A stretch of DNA of 64,000 nucleotides from Voacanga thouarsii (Eukaryota > Streptophyta > Magnoliopsida > Gentianales > Apocynaceae). Positions within the stretch are counted from its first letter, which is position 1, and every line of letters starts with the position of its first letter. A program made the position numbers and the translations under genes. The stretch is taken from NCBI GenBank assembly GCA_026120185.1, contig JANUWF010001819.1:2108001-2172000 (forward strand), in the 5' to 3' direction. Below are positions 22,640 through 35,479 of this stretch, piece after piece. The notes beneath the pieces are model-generated. The model saw only the letters and a list, made by a program, of their open reading frames with translations, was not told the DNA's origin and searched no databases.

Positions 22640-23762
22640 ACCCAATCATTGTCATAACTAATCATTCTCTTGGCATCATGAAAGACTAAGACAGATTCAC
22701 TTCTTTTTTCAATTCATGAAATCACTATCTTCTAGACAAATTAGCATCACATATTCTGTCTCAACTAATTCACCCAAAATATGCATTAAACACAATCCTT
22801 GATTAAATTTTCATATTTTGGCAAACTTAAAACATGAAATTAACCAATGAATCCATATTCTGACAGACATCAATTAACTTTTAATTACCTAGTCTTAGCA
22901 ATTAACCCTCTTTTCAAGCGAGTTAATAGACAACAAATATGAAATTAATGAATTGAGACCACCATCAGCCCTTTTTCCAAGTAAGTTCATAGAAAGAAAC
23001 AACAAATTAATCTCGTAATTAGCAGAAGTAATTAAATATCAAGAATAATAATCAATTAATCAAAAGATCAAAGTAACTCTAAAAATCATGAATACCTAAA
23101 ATAATGTCAAATTACAATAAAACAATTAATACATCATTGTTCAAGAAAAGAAAACAAAGTTAAAAGAAAGCACTCATAAACAAGTCTCATTCTTCCTCCT
23201 TCGTAGATTTTCTTGTACAATCCTCCTTGAGTTGATGAATTCCTCCTTGATTTTGAGTAATTTGATGTTTTGCTCTCCGAATTCATCCCTTTGACTTGTG
23301 TTTTTCCTCTATTTATAGACTTTAGAAGTGTCTAAATTCGTCCTTCTAGGATTTCTAGTCGAATAGAAGTAGAAAAATACTAAAACTCTGCAAATTACCA
23401 AAAAATACGCACGAAAATTGAGGCACAGCCTCAGTACCAGTGCACAGTTGGCGTCGCCTATCCTGCTTAGGGCCAGTGCCGATTATGTTCTACTTCTCCG
23501 TCCATTCATCGATTTTTCTTTATTTCGCTCCAATTCTTCCAGACTGCAGCCGGCACTGCCTCTGGCCTCATAGCCAACACTGGTTCTGTTCTGTTCCGTG
23601 ATGTTTTTGTCTTATTTAACCCCAAAATCTAAAATAATACATAAAATACCTTTCCAATGGTAAAATCTCAAATATGAATAAATATAACTAGTTATTGAAC
23701 AAAATATATCATAAAATTGCCTCAAATAACTAGAAAATATATAACTAATTTAGACCCTATCA
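22640..23762 (-). repeat. 3' LTR of the non-autonomous Athila-like element, truncated
   Basis: The minus strand begins TGATAGGGTCTAAATTAG at 23762. It is collinear with 13341-14561 and 27070-28178 (shared ATCAATTAA and GTAATTAAATATCAAGAA blocks). The left end is cut at about 22640. Confidence 0.85.
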
Positions 23763-23780
23763 CATTCCCCCACCCCACAC
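23763..23780 (-). promoter_or_regulatory. Polypurine tract
   Basis: The minus strand reads GTGTGGGGTGGGGGAATG immediately upstream of the 3' LTR start. It would prime plus-strand DNA synthesis. Confidence 0.85.
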
Positions 23781-25492
23781 TTAGCTCTTTGCTTGTCCTC
23801 AAGCAAAGTATCAAAGACAAGTAGAAAAACACAAGTTTTCACACAATCACTCAATCAATTTCAAAATAATATTTCCAATGCTTTCTTTATTCAAGACAAC
23901 AAAACATATGCTACTATACCTTTCATAACAAATGCAAGACTTGTGTAAGTGAATAATGACTAGTAGAACCATTCCAACACTTAACATCATTCTCAAACCA
24001 TTGGAAAGAATTTAGTTCAACAAAAATATGCATTCCATAAGCTTACTTTTCATACACTTTCTCCACTAATCCGAAACGTATCATGATTCTACTTAGGTCA
24101 AGTAGGACTTTTAAGCTTGTAATGTAAGGCTAAAAGATTTGTAATGTAGCTGTCAAATGAAGGACATAAGAAAATCAAATATCAAAGACGATGAGAGTTT
24201 GTAAGAAAAGGATAAACAAAATGTACTAATAGATTCCAAACTTTTCTTGCTCTCATATCACAAAATCAATCAAAAACCCATAACCTTGTATAGCAATCAT
24301 ATTATAGTTCAAGCAAATCTTGCATTTTTTTCATCAATTATTCTCAACTCATCAATAATTTTGCACAAGATCATCAAAATTTCAGCAATGGCACCAAAAA
24401 CTTAATGTGAAATCAAGTTTTTTCAAAAAATACCTCTATGATGAAACAAAAAAATATCTTATTCCAACTCACCCAACATTCTTCCTGTTCTCTTCTTTTC
24501 TTTTTCTTTCAGCTTTTCTTTCTTTTTCTCTTCTTTTCAAATGTTACTTTTGTTTATTTCTCAATTTTTTTCAACATTTTCTAGCAGCTTTTTGTTTTTC
24601 TCAATCTTTCTTTTTTTTTTCTTTTTTTCTTTTCTCCTTTCACCACTCAACACATGACGCATGACTAAAAGTAACAAGTCATGACATTTACTCAAGTATT
24701 TTCCCTCATAATTCTTCTACTTGTACTTTTATCCATCAAGAACAATTAAAGATTTGGAAGAATTATCAAACTCTCAGAAAGAAGTAATGGACAAAGTATG
24801 ATAATGGGTTTTAAGAAAGAAATTAACAATTTAGGCTCAAAATAGGCACTAGGGATAATATAAAATAGGTAGGCTTGAAAAGCTCAAACTATCCAAAGAA
24901 GACCTATTACCATCATCCCTAAGTTAAATCATGATTGTCTTTTTTATTTCGCCTCGAGACGTATTCAAGTAAGTTCTAGAATGCTCAATGAATTTTAGTA
25001 GAAAAACAGGTTTAAGAACAATGTAAAGCATTTGATCAAGAACTACTTAGTCTAAGTGCATGCAAAAAGTCATGCATAAACCACAAATAATATAGAACAT
25101 ATGCTCTATGATCTAGCATAAAGACATGCATTAAAAATGCATCTTGAAAACTCAAAAAATCAAAAAAAAAAGAAAATTTTTCTCAAAAGGTTCAAAGAAT
25201 TTCAAGAAGAATGAAGCATAGAAGAATTCCCATTCTAACCATTCCCCGATACTTAAACTGGACATTATCCTCAATGGCCAAACAAATAGAGCGAGAAAAT
25301 ATTACCACGGGACCAAAAATAAAGGGGAAAGGAGAAAGAGCATTGTCGAAGTGTCTAAAAAGAAAAATACACAAAAGAAACACACCAAAGCATAAAAACT
25401 AAAAAAGAAAAATAAGCAAAAAGTAAAGAAAATAGTACGAAAAAGAAAAGTACAAGAAATAACCAGAAAAGTTTTATTCTACAGTGTCAAAG
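23781..25492 (-). other. 3' internal non-coding region of the non-autonomous Athila-like element
   Basis: This is AT-rich DNA with no supported gene. It contains a pyrimidine-rich tract (about 24484-24645) that generates a spurious 85-codon ORF, and a sequence resembling primer site plus LTR end (CAGCAATGGCACCAAAAACT, 24383-24402). The part 25265-25480 matches 2890-3163 of the first element. Confidence 0.6.
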
Positions 25493-25572
25493 AGCATATC
25501 CACCTAATTTATGTTGTGAAGACTTTCACCAACATAGCGTTTCACTCAATTGCCATTGACTTTGAAAAGAAC
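25493..25572 (-). pseudogene. Stub of the pol C-terminus
   Basis: It is nearly identical in layout to 3180-3260 of the first element (CATAGCGTTTCACTC block; the coding strand encodes a FKVNG-like end). It breaks at about 25572, where a deletion joins it to unrelated sequence. Confidence 0.7.
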
Positions 25573-26740
25573 TTAATGCTCAAAATAGAAGATAGGCATG
25601 ATGAATGTAGAATGAAGAGAGGTTTTTGAAAAATAGAAGGTTTATGAAAATATTTTTTCTCACAAAAGCAAAACACCTAAACCTTTTCTCTAACATTTTT
25701 TTAGACAGACAAATACTTTTGTCAACATATAAGTGCACATGATCTCTAAAGAATGTATCAAACTTAAAATCACCTTTTAACCATTCAAAAGAATGTTCAT
25801 AATTAAAATTCCCATTTAAACTTAGTATTTAAGTTCTAAAAGATGGGATCAAGAAATTCTTATTTTTTAATATATTTACAAATACCAAGTTACCTCCCTT
25901 TGAATGGGGTGAAGGGTAGAAATTACCACTATCCTCCAAGGACTTCTCATGATATAGCGTTGAAAGATCTAACTCCTTGAGGCATGATAAATTTAACACA
26001 TCATCATTTGGACCCTTGTTCTCCAAGAATTGAAAGGAACCTAAAAAATCATGTGAAAAAGAGATATTAGAATTATTAGCTCATAGAGTAGAATTGAATA
26101 CTTCCCTTTCCACATTAGACAATTGGTCCTCATATCCTCTCTCAGTTCTTTAGAGATTCTCTTATTCAAGCATATGTGCATTTATGGCATCCTCAACCAA
26201 CTTTGATAGTCGTGTTCTTTGATAGCTCAATCGTTTGGATACTTCTTTATGCCACTTAATGGAGGAATTTGAATTGGCAATAAAAGAATGCATTGAGGCT
26301 TCAAGTGACGTCTCACAAAAATCATCGATCCGAGATTGCAACTCTGCTAAATTCTCATCATTGTAGCTCCTTTAATCTTGTGCCCAAAAGTAGTTGTCCA
26401 TGATGATGTCAATCTCGCGCTCAAAGAAAAACAAAAATCAAATTGATAATTAAAAAAATAATAATTAAAAAATAAAGAAAAGAAAAAAAACAAAAGGTAA
26501 AAACAAATAATATAAAAATAAAGAAAAGAAAAACACACGCATTTCCAAACTATTTACATACAAAAGTTAGTGGTATTTACAGTACAACATGAAATATGTT
26601 AGTCAATTAAGTCACACAATGTTACAAACAACAAGATATAACACTAATTTACACAAAGAAAAGATATACATATTTACATATAGACATATGGATATATAAA
26701 CATGGTTAAATCAATAAAATCTAAACTTTCATGATATTGT
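25573..26740 (-). other. 5' internal region, possible decayed gag-like frame
   Basis: The minus strand shows broken open stretches: 26026-25829 (65 codons, SCLKELDLSTLYHEKSLED) and one around 26400-26160 whose conceptual product is rich in Ser/Arg and heptad-like Leu. I could not link these to a gag domain. Stops interrupt them. A poly-A/T-rich stretch at 26425-26540 yields a spurious ORF. It is either a decayed gag-like ORF specific to this non-autonomous family or filler. Confidence 0.35.
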
Positions 26741-26758
26741 TCCCCGGCAACGGCGCCA
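26741..26758 (-). promoter_or_regulatory. Primer-binding site, tRNA-Asp type, intact
   Basis: The minus strand reads TGGCGCCGTTGCCGGGGA, the full-match form of the Athila/Tat primer site. Confidence 0.93.
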
Positions 26759-26763
26759 AAAAC

Positions 26764-28178
26764 TTCAAATTTGGGTATAAAAATCATATAAAAATAAGCA
26801 CATTCTTAATCAAATTTAAATTAAAGCGTTAACCCCAAATTACACATATGAGTAAGTGTACTTATCATTAAGCATAGCATAGGGTTTAAAACGAGTGTCA
26901 AACCTCAAGGAACAAGTATGCCTTAATCACTTTTTTTTTTCATTGTTTAACCGACTCAATAAAGAAAAAAAGAATAAAAATAAAAATAAAATAAAATAAA
27001 ATAAAAGAATATATACATGTCAATGATGGAGAATTATGTAACTCAAACTATTATTTTGACAACCATGATCTTAAAGTACCAATCATTGTCATAACTAAAC
27101 ATTCTTTTAGCACCATGAAAGATTAAGATAGATTCACTTCTTTTTTTAAATCCATGAAATCACTATCTTCTAGACAAATTAGCATCACATATTTTGTTTC
27201 GACTAATTCACCCAAAAGATGCATTAAACACAATCATTGATTAAAGTTCCATATTCTAACAAACTTAAAACATGAAATTAACCAATGAATCTATATTCTA
27301 GCAGATATCAATTAATATTTAATTACCTAATTCTTAACAATTAACCCCCTTTTCAAGCAAGTTAATAGACAACAAATATAAAATTAATGAATTGAGACCA
27401 CCATCAACTCCTTTTCCAAGCAAGTTAATGGAAAGAAACAACAAATTAATCTCGTAATCAGCATAAGTAATTAAATATCAAGAATAATAATCAATTAATC
27501 AAAAGATCAAAGTAACTCTAAAAATCATGAATACCTAAAACAATGTCAAATTATAATAAAATAATTAATACATCATTGTTCAAGAAAAGAAAACAAAGTT
27601 AAAAGAAAGTACTCATAGACAAGTCTCATTCTTCCTCATTCGTAAACTCTCTTGTACAATCCTCCTTGAGTTGATGAATTCCTCCTTAATTTTAAGTGAT
27701 TTGATGTTTTGCTCTCTGATTTCATCTCTTTGACTTATGTTTTTTCTCTATTTATAGGCTTTAGAAGTGCTTAAATTTGTCCCTCTAGGGTTTCTAGCCT
27801 AATAGAAGTAGGAAAATACTAAAACTCTGCAAATTGCCAAAAAATGCGTACAAAAATCGAGGCATTACCTCAGTACCAGTGCACAGCCGGTGCTGATTGT
27901 GTTCTACTTCTCCATCCATTCTTCAATTTTTCTTAATTTCACTCCAATTCTTCCAGAGCTGCAGCTGGCGCCGTCTCTGGCCTCATAGCCGGCGCTGGTT
28001 TTGCTCTGTTCCACGATGGTTTTATCTTATTTTACCCCTAAAATCTAAAATTATGCACAAAATATCTTTGCAAGGGTAAAATCTCAAATTTGAAGGAATA
28101 TGACTTGTTATTAAATAAAATATATCACAAAATGGCCTCAAATAACTAGGAAATATATAACTAATTTAGGCCCTATCA
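26764..28178 (-). repeat. 5' LTR of the non-autonomous Athila-like element
   Basis: It starts on the minus strand at 28178 with TGATAGGGCCTAAATTAG and runs to the primer site. Compared with 13030-14561 it has small deletions, including the last bases before the primer site (CAAATTTGGGTAT follows CAAAAACTT directly) and part of the GC-rich cassette near 27880. The base after the LTR is CACTA transposase coding sequence. Confidence 0.85.
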
Positions 28179-28183
28179 TCTTT

Positions 28184-31100
28184 GTACATCAAATGATTGA
28201 AGTTCACCAAAGTAAATTTAAACATGTCCTCCTTACTCCTCGGTGATTATCAACCCAATCACACCCAAAAAGAATGAACTTAAATTGGGTATTATAAATC
28301 AACTCAACAATCTCTATTAAAATCCTATAATAAGTTACATCCCGAATAATTAGATTCCTATCTTTTCTGCTAGCAAAACTAAGTGTTGCAGACTTGACCA
28401 CAACCCTACCATTTTGAGTAGTTCTACAAATCTCAGAATTCTTTGTTTAAAAATGACATCTATTGACAATATATGACTTAAAGCGTCTCCCATCATGATT
28501 TGGACCATCAGCGAATACATTTATTTCTTCATCAAACATGGTATTAAATTTCCTCCTCTGATCTTAAACCTGCATATACTATATCAATAAGTTGAAATAT
28601 AATATAATTAAGGAAATATTAATATTATTTACTATACCAACTAAGTTTTTGACTTACATAGGTTTTAAACCATCCATGAAATTGTTCACTATGAAGATTC
28701 TAGATATGATGATCACTAGCACGTGGCATCGCACTTTTTAGTTGTGAGATATGTATGCTATCAAATAATGGTGATAATGTGAGATTATGATGGCAATTAG
28801 TATAGACAACTTATAGTTAAATACACTTCCACTAACTCCATAAATGACTTTACAGTGCGTGTATTCATGATGACATATCTATGGGCTTGTTTCATTGTTA
28901 TTCTATCAAATCTTACATGCTTGCCCTTCCCCACAACGTGACCAATGTTATCATAAATTCCACATTTCCTTGAACAATGATTTGTTTTGTTTTCCACATC
29001 ATTCAAGTATCTGGAGCAAAAATTCATGCACTCTTGCATCATGTACCTATTCACAATTGATGCTTCTAGATGAGCCCGATTACGCACATGCCTCTTCAAT
29101 GTAAGCAAATACCTATATGTAGTTGTGACAAATAGGTTTCGAATCATAAATCTAAGATTAATGACAACATTGAAGGTAATTTGATGCAAACCTCTCAATA
29201 GGATACACCCATCTATATTAAATAGGACTAGCCAACATTTCTTCCTCAGCTAAATATATAGGCAAATGTTCCATGACATCGAAAAAGGATGGAGGGAATA
29301 TTTTCTCAAGATGACAATGAGTGAGAGCAATTCTATCTTGAATATATTCCAAATCCTTCAAATGATTTGTCTTAGAACATAACTGTCTAAAGAAGTTGCT
29401 CAACTCTATGAAAGGCATTGCAACATTCTTTGGAAAAACTCTGCGAATAGCAAGGGGAAGAAATTACTGCATAAGTATGTGACAGTCATGGCTTTTCAGC
29501 TATGATATACTTCTTTGTTGCAAATACACACTTAGAAATGTTAGTTGCATAGCCATCTGGAACCTTTACTCGCTTTAACACCTTACAGAATACCTGTTTT
29601 TCCTCTTTACTTAAGATGTAACACGCAAGCATTATAGATGTTCTACCATTCTCGGTTCGAGGATGCATTAATGTTCGGATTTTCATTATCTCTAAGTCAC
29701 GCCTAGAATTTAAAGTGTCCTTAGTTTTTCCTTGAACATTGAATATTGTGCCCCCAGTATTATCATAGAAATTCTTCTCGATATGCATCACATCAAGATT
29801 ATGAGGACATATATTATCCTTCCAATAAGGCAACTCTCAAAATATGCTTTTTTTTCTTCCATTTGCAATCTCTAGATGCTTCAACTTCACCTCTTTTTTA
29901 TTTTCTCAAATCATCCACCTTGTATTTTTGTGAGAATACTTCGGAGTTGTTGCTCAGTTCTAGAACTAGACATTCGATCCGGTTTAAATCATACTCTCTT
30001 GTGCCACCAAAAGATACCTTGTCCCTACGAAATCTATTATTTGTAGGTAAAAAATGATGATGACCAGTGTAGCAAAATTTTCTAGAATGCCTCAACCAAA
30101 AGGATCGTATTTTATGTCGACAAACAGGACAAGCAAACTCTCTCTTAGTGCTCCAACCAAATAATATTGCATACGTTGGAAAGTCATTTATTGTCCATAA
30201 AAAAGCTGCACATAATTGGAACATACTATTAGTTGATGCATCATAGGTTTCTAATCCATTGTTCTATAAATCTTGAAATTTCTCAATAAGTGGCTGCAAA
30301 TAAATATCAACCGTTTTTCCAAGACCTTTAGGACCATCTATGAGTATGGAAAGAATAAAGAAAGATTCCTTCATACAAAATTCTAGTGGCAAATTATATG
30401 GAATAAGAACAACAGACCATGTGTTGTGAGCAATAGACAATGATCTAAAAGGATTACAGCCATCAGATGCGAGGCCAAGTCTTATATTGTGACTATCAGA
30501 TGCAAATGATGGATTCCTATCATTAAAATGTTTTCAAGTTTGAGAATCAACTGGATGTCGTTGTATGCCATCTTGAGTTCCTTTCTCATGATGCCACTTC
30601 ATTAATGAGGCAGTTTTTTATGATATAAAGTATTTCTGGAGCCTCAGCTTCAACAAAAAATACCTCATCTATTTAACTGCTTTCTTGTCTTTAACTTTAT
30701 ATCTTCCAGCATTACAAATTTTACAACAGTCAAGATCTTTGTCCTTATTTCTAAACAACATACAATTGTTAAGATGTACATCATACGTCACATTAGTGAA
30801 TCCAAAATCTCTATTAATCTTCTTGGCTTCGTAGAATGATTTGGGAAGTTATACACCTTTAGGAAATGCCTCATTCAGTAATTCAATCAACATTGTGAAA
30901 CTTGTATCTGTCACAACCACCAATAACTTTCAAATGTAACAAATTCACAATAAATGAAAGTTTTGTGAATTTATCACATCCTGGATACAATTTATATTCA
31001 ACATCTTGTAGAAGTTTCAAGAAATTCCTAGTCTGTTTATTAGGCCCATTTGATTAATCAGTGTCAGATGGTTCCACATTACCTATATTTGGAACCCCAA

Positions 31101-31419
31101 ATGCCTTATGAACCATATCAACCATGTCATCTCGAGTGACCGAATTGAAGGAGCTTTCTCCCTCATCCCAAACTATTGTGTGCATATCGGTTTCCCTGTG
31201 AAAACTCTAAAGGGTATAGTTATTCATGAAACCATGAATAACTAGGTGGGCTTTCACAACATCCCTTGACAAAAAGAAATTATTCCCACATTCCTTACAA
31301 GGATAGTATATCAATGAATGTTCATCTTTGAACCAGTATACAAATACTAAAAATTCATCAACCTTCCCTATATACTCATCTGAAGTCCTTTGTTTTGAAT
31401 ACATCCAACCCTTATCCAT
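28184..31419 (-). pseudogene. CACTA transposase (TNP2-type), frameshifted and 3'-truncated
   Basis: This would cut and paste the element at its CACTA ends. Minus-strand domains in order: an N-terminal transposase-associated zinc domain (31419-31207; MDKGWMYS start, CKECGNN, HLVIHGF); a TNP2 catalytic-type domain (about 30600-29486; GLASDGCNPF, FLWTINDFPTYAILFGWSTK, CPVCRHK, HNLDVMHIEKN, DLEIMKIR); a DUF4218-type segment (about 29460-28797; PPSFFDVMEHLPIYLAEE, LKRHVRNRAHLEASIV, FCSRYL); and a DUF4216-type segment (about 28530-28184; SYIVNRCHF, LSFASRKDRN, FGCDWVD). Frameshifts and stops separate these pieces. The last frame is open right up to the Athila-like LTR at 28178, which broke it. Confidence 0.9.
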
Positions 31420-34400
31420 GTTGACCTGAATCCCTTAATAAATTTTAAAAAACTATAGTACATGAGACTCATAAACTACAAATCATAATGCATATAAATA
31501 GCTTCAGTGGCAAAAGTTTTTACTTCATAAATTAAAAAAAAAAATCCAACCATTTTCAAATCAAATTAATTCAAGGAAGACATTCAATTCTAGTTACTAA
31601 TTTAAATTGATTTACAAATTGTCCACCTTCTATTATGAACAAGGTCCATAGAGCATGCAAATGCAAAATAACATTCCCAATTATATCCTAACTGATGAAG
31701 CTACGTAACAAATTCATTCTAAACTATATTCTGTAATTAAAAATCTTTACTTGCCACAAAATAAAATAGTTAATAACAAGGTTTTTAAGCAGCAACTAAA
31801 CCATATAAATGAGATGACTACCTTTGATAGTAGTTGTGCCTAACGATTTAAAGCTTCAAGTTCTCTCTGTTTATCAACTTCCTAAAAAAAAAAAGGAAGA
31901 AGAATAAAAACAACATAGGAAATAATCCCTTAGAATAGCACAACTCATATAAGTAATATTGACATACACAATATTATTTTTAAGGGAAGGCATTATTACC
32001 TCTATGCTATGTACACCTTTATTAACCATAAGAGACTAAAGTGGGCAACTCTCTTTACAACTCATTTCATAACCATATGAGACTGCATAGAACGACTCTT
32101 TTTACCTTTTCAAAAAAAGAGCAAACCATCATAAAGTACTATTCTGAAAACCCACAGCTAATGCTAGATGAACTAAATTAAAAAAATACAAAAAAAAGAC
32201 CTTTCTCAATAAACTACATGAATTCTGCACTAACAGGATGAAGCATTAGTAATTATGAACAGAAAATGGGCATTAGAAATTATGCTATTTCTACATAAAT
32301 AACAACTAATTCTACATGAATCGAAAGCATTACAAATTCTGCTAATAGCCAACAAGATTGACCCCAGATTAGTTGAAACAGGTAATTAAATCAATATCTC
32401 CATTAGGTAGAAGCCCTTTCTTAGTGTATTGATGCATTTAACTATATCCACCCACAATCCCACCAACATTTGTCAAAGGCGTTAGAAGGGGAGATATTAA
32501 GCAAATGCTAGACAAAAAGAAAAACAAAGGGAAACATAACAAAGTACCAAGAGTACTTTGATCAACCAAAGTCATTACAATGTGATATAGATTTTAGCCT
32601 TAGAAGAAGTGCAAAAGACCAAAAGACATTATAACAAGAACTTCAAATAAAAAATAATTTCAAGGATGTCAACTCGGTTATCTCAAATGAACTTTACCTC
32701 TTAACATCTTTTACATATATTTACCATTTCCCTAATTACACGAAATAAAATGGACCTACAAGAAAGAAAGGGTTCATACTTTAAAGTGTAAGAATTGACA
32801 TCTGACATTTTTAATAATCTTAGAAAATGGGAGGAAATACTATAATTCAGGTAACCTACTGCTGTTTCCATTCCTAAGTTCCATGAAAAGGAAACAACAA
32901 AAGGATGAGCGCAAATCTGCAGCAATCAATGTAACTTCCTCCCTGAACTGGCATGAATAAAACGTGACAGAAAGATAGTGAACTTTTGCTCGAGCTTATT
33001 CACATGATCTAATTCAGACAGGTGTAATAGCTAAGCTTTGGCAAAAACTTCATAATAGCAATCTACTCATTGAAATTGACATAGCCACTAAAATGAAATT
33101 AAACATTAAAATCACTAAGTGTTTCTTATGATGTAAAAATTCATTTAGACAAAACAAAGTATAGGGTACAAACATTCTATAATGATTTCATGTGATAAAA
33201 GGACACAAGAAGAGAGACAGATATGTCGTGATCATGAGGCTCAGAGGTTCTTGTTTTTTTACACTCATGTAAAGGATGCTATTAAATTCCTCACAATTAC
33301 TCTCCCTTTAAATATGAAGAAAGATTCAAAAGACAGACAACTGCATCAAAATGAATACTAAATACAACAGCAGAAATAACAAATGCAGGAACATGGAACC
33401 AAGACCATTATAAGAATAGAAAATGACTGGGTGTGACATCGCAATGAGAATAGAAAACAATGGCATATAATTCAAAATACATGCTTTCAAACAAAACTAA
33501 AACACAAATTTACAAAGCATAATAACAGAAAAAGAAGACCTTAGCAATCACAACAATGCAAAAGGTATGGAAATATTTCTAAACTGCAAAAAAAAAAAAA
33601 AAACCAGTTTTGAAGATCCAGTAAGACAAACAAAAAGGAACTTAGATTCCTTCGCACAAGATCAGTCAGTTCACAAAATTATAGTCTGTGGCAGTTCACC
33701 TATAGAACACTAAACTCATTGAAGGGGCCATTTCAAACAACATATATAATAGAATGTCTTAATAAAACTAGATGATGAAGAAGGTCCCTCAAGTCAAGTC
33801 CATGAACCAGACATTCATCAAGACCCAAATAACAAGAACAAACGAGAATCTCTATCTAATATATGCATTTTCAGCTTGTAATCAAGACCCACATTGTCGA
33901 TCCTTCTGGCAATTTTAACTTTTTATCAACACCTAGACAACAAGAAGAAATGGGTACCTAGAAAATCTTAAGTTAAGCTTGATATTGAAACCACACATTT
34001 GTTCACCTCTTCTAAAAATACATACAAATTGGTAAAAGACGGAAGAACTTACCTTCAATAAGGAAGAGCAAAGCAACTATTCAAACCACCCAAGCAGAAA
34101 GTTGATGCCTGATTTGGTTAGAGATGGGCAGATTTTTTAAAGATTGGCAACAAGGATGCTGTCGACAAGGTTTCACAAACGCATGGTAAGGAAAATAAAG
34201 TCATCACAATTTCATATGGTATTTTTACCCTATTTTTATTATAAAATAAAATTTCACATTACTTAAGAAATTTTAAAATTTTTTTACAAAGATATCTAAT
34301 TAATTTCATATTCTTAATTTCTTAACATTATCGGATCTAATTAATTTTTTCTTCTTTAAAAATTCAAACTGATAGTTGTAAAGTTTAATTAGATCTCCTA

Positions 34401-35019
34401 AATATTATCAATTCTAAATATGAATTACGTTTTTGAACATCTAAAATCATAATATAAAAAATAATTGTGCTTTATGAAAAATAATATTTATTAGTTATTT
34501 ATCCACAAAAATAAAATAAAATATAAAATAATATCGATTTTATTCATGTAAACCTAAAAAAATGATACATTACAATTCAAAAAGTTTAAACCGTTATATC
34601 CTGCTCACTAGGCAAAAATTACAAGAAGTCTAGTAATATTTACGTATTTCTTTTTCCTAATTTTATTTCTCTTTAATTGTTTGTAGGAAGTAAATATTAT
34701 TCAACCTAACAAACTACTCCTGAGGATTGCTGTGGTATTTAGAATACAATTGCGATAGTAAGTAAAAAATAAATAAATTTATTCCACCCTTTAAGGGAAT
34801 GCTTTATATATTTCCTTTTTGTGTTTACTCTTATCTTAAATAAGATAAAATGTTATATGGTAAAAAAAAAAAAAATCAACATAGGAAAAAGAATTAAGAT
34901 ATATAATTAAAAAAATAAAATAAATATATTTAAGAATCATAAGAAAGGAAAAATAACTTCAGCAATAAAGTTGAGAATGAATCAAGACATTTAAACCAAA
35001 TGCATTAATATACATTAAC
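31420..35019 (-). other. 5' non-coding region of the CACTA element
   Basis: About 3.6 kb of AT-rich sequence lies upstream of the transposase start. I see no conserved protein segment on either strand; single short ORFs (such as 32701-32925) lack support. It could hold introns of a second CACTA gene or nested filler. Confidence 0.45.
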
Positions 35020-35375
35020 TAAACCAAACAAATTAATATACATTAACTAAACTAAATGAATTAATCAAGACATTTGAACCACTAACCAAAATGAATTAAT
35101 ATACATTAGGCCTAATAGAACGGCCTAATAGGAGAGTTGTTACCTTAGATGAAAGTCTCAAGTTCGACAGTATATTAATTAAGTCCTATTCCTATTCTCT
35201 TGTTAATTTTTTTTAAAAGCAAAGAGTGTACATAGGTAGTTGGTCCAAAAAATTAGATAAAAGGAACTCCAATCATAAGGAGTAGATCTCAATATTTATT
35301 CCTTCTCTCTTGTTAATTTTTTTTAAAGCAAAGACTATCAACATAGGTACTTGGTCCAAAAAACTATATAACAAT
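35020..35375. repeat. Two short tandem duplications in the CACTA sub-terminal region
   Basis: Units containing TTAATATACATTA recur near 35005, 35033 and 35095 with about 30-60 bp spacing. A second, about 120-bp duplication has units starting CTCTTGTTAATTTTTTTTAAA near 35198 and 35307, each followed by a CATAGGTA...TTGGTCCAAAAAA block. Confidence 0.6.
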
Positions 35376-35479
35376 TACTAAAATAGTAATATCAAGATTT
35401 GAACACACAACCACTTGAATATAAACAATTAAATCAACTGTTGTATCTAATGAAAGCTTCCATTTTATGTTGACATTTT

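Larger units (their letters stand above)
22640..28178 (-). mobile_element. Non-autonomous Athila-like element with both LTRs
   Basis: Minus-strand order: 5' LTR (28178-26764), perfect tRNA-Asp primer site (26758-26741), an internal region of only about 3 kb, a polypurine tract (23780-23763) and a 3' LTR (23762-22640, missing about 270 bp of its U5 end). The internal region retains only a stub of the pol C-terminus (25572-25493) and no protease, RT, RNase H or integrase, so it is a large deletion derivative. Its 5' LTR interrupts the CACTA transposase frame at 28179. The lost far end joins Tekay-like RT at about 22640, indicating a deletion or recombination junction. Confidence 0.82.

Noticed and set aside
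24407..24664. 85-codon Phe/Ser/Leu-rich ORF
   Set aside because: It is produced by a pyrimidine tract in a non-coding part of the Athila-like element.
35020..35375. CRISPR-like spaced repeats
   Set aside because: Repeats are few, imperfect and unevenly spaced in a plant CACTA element; they are simple tandem duplications.
35390..35465. Possible second tRNA-like element (minus GTTCAAATCTTG)
   Set aside because: Only a B-box-like word is present; no A box at a suitable distance.
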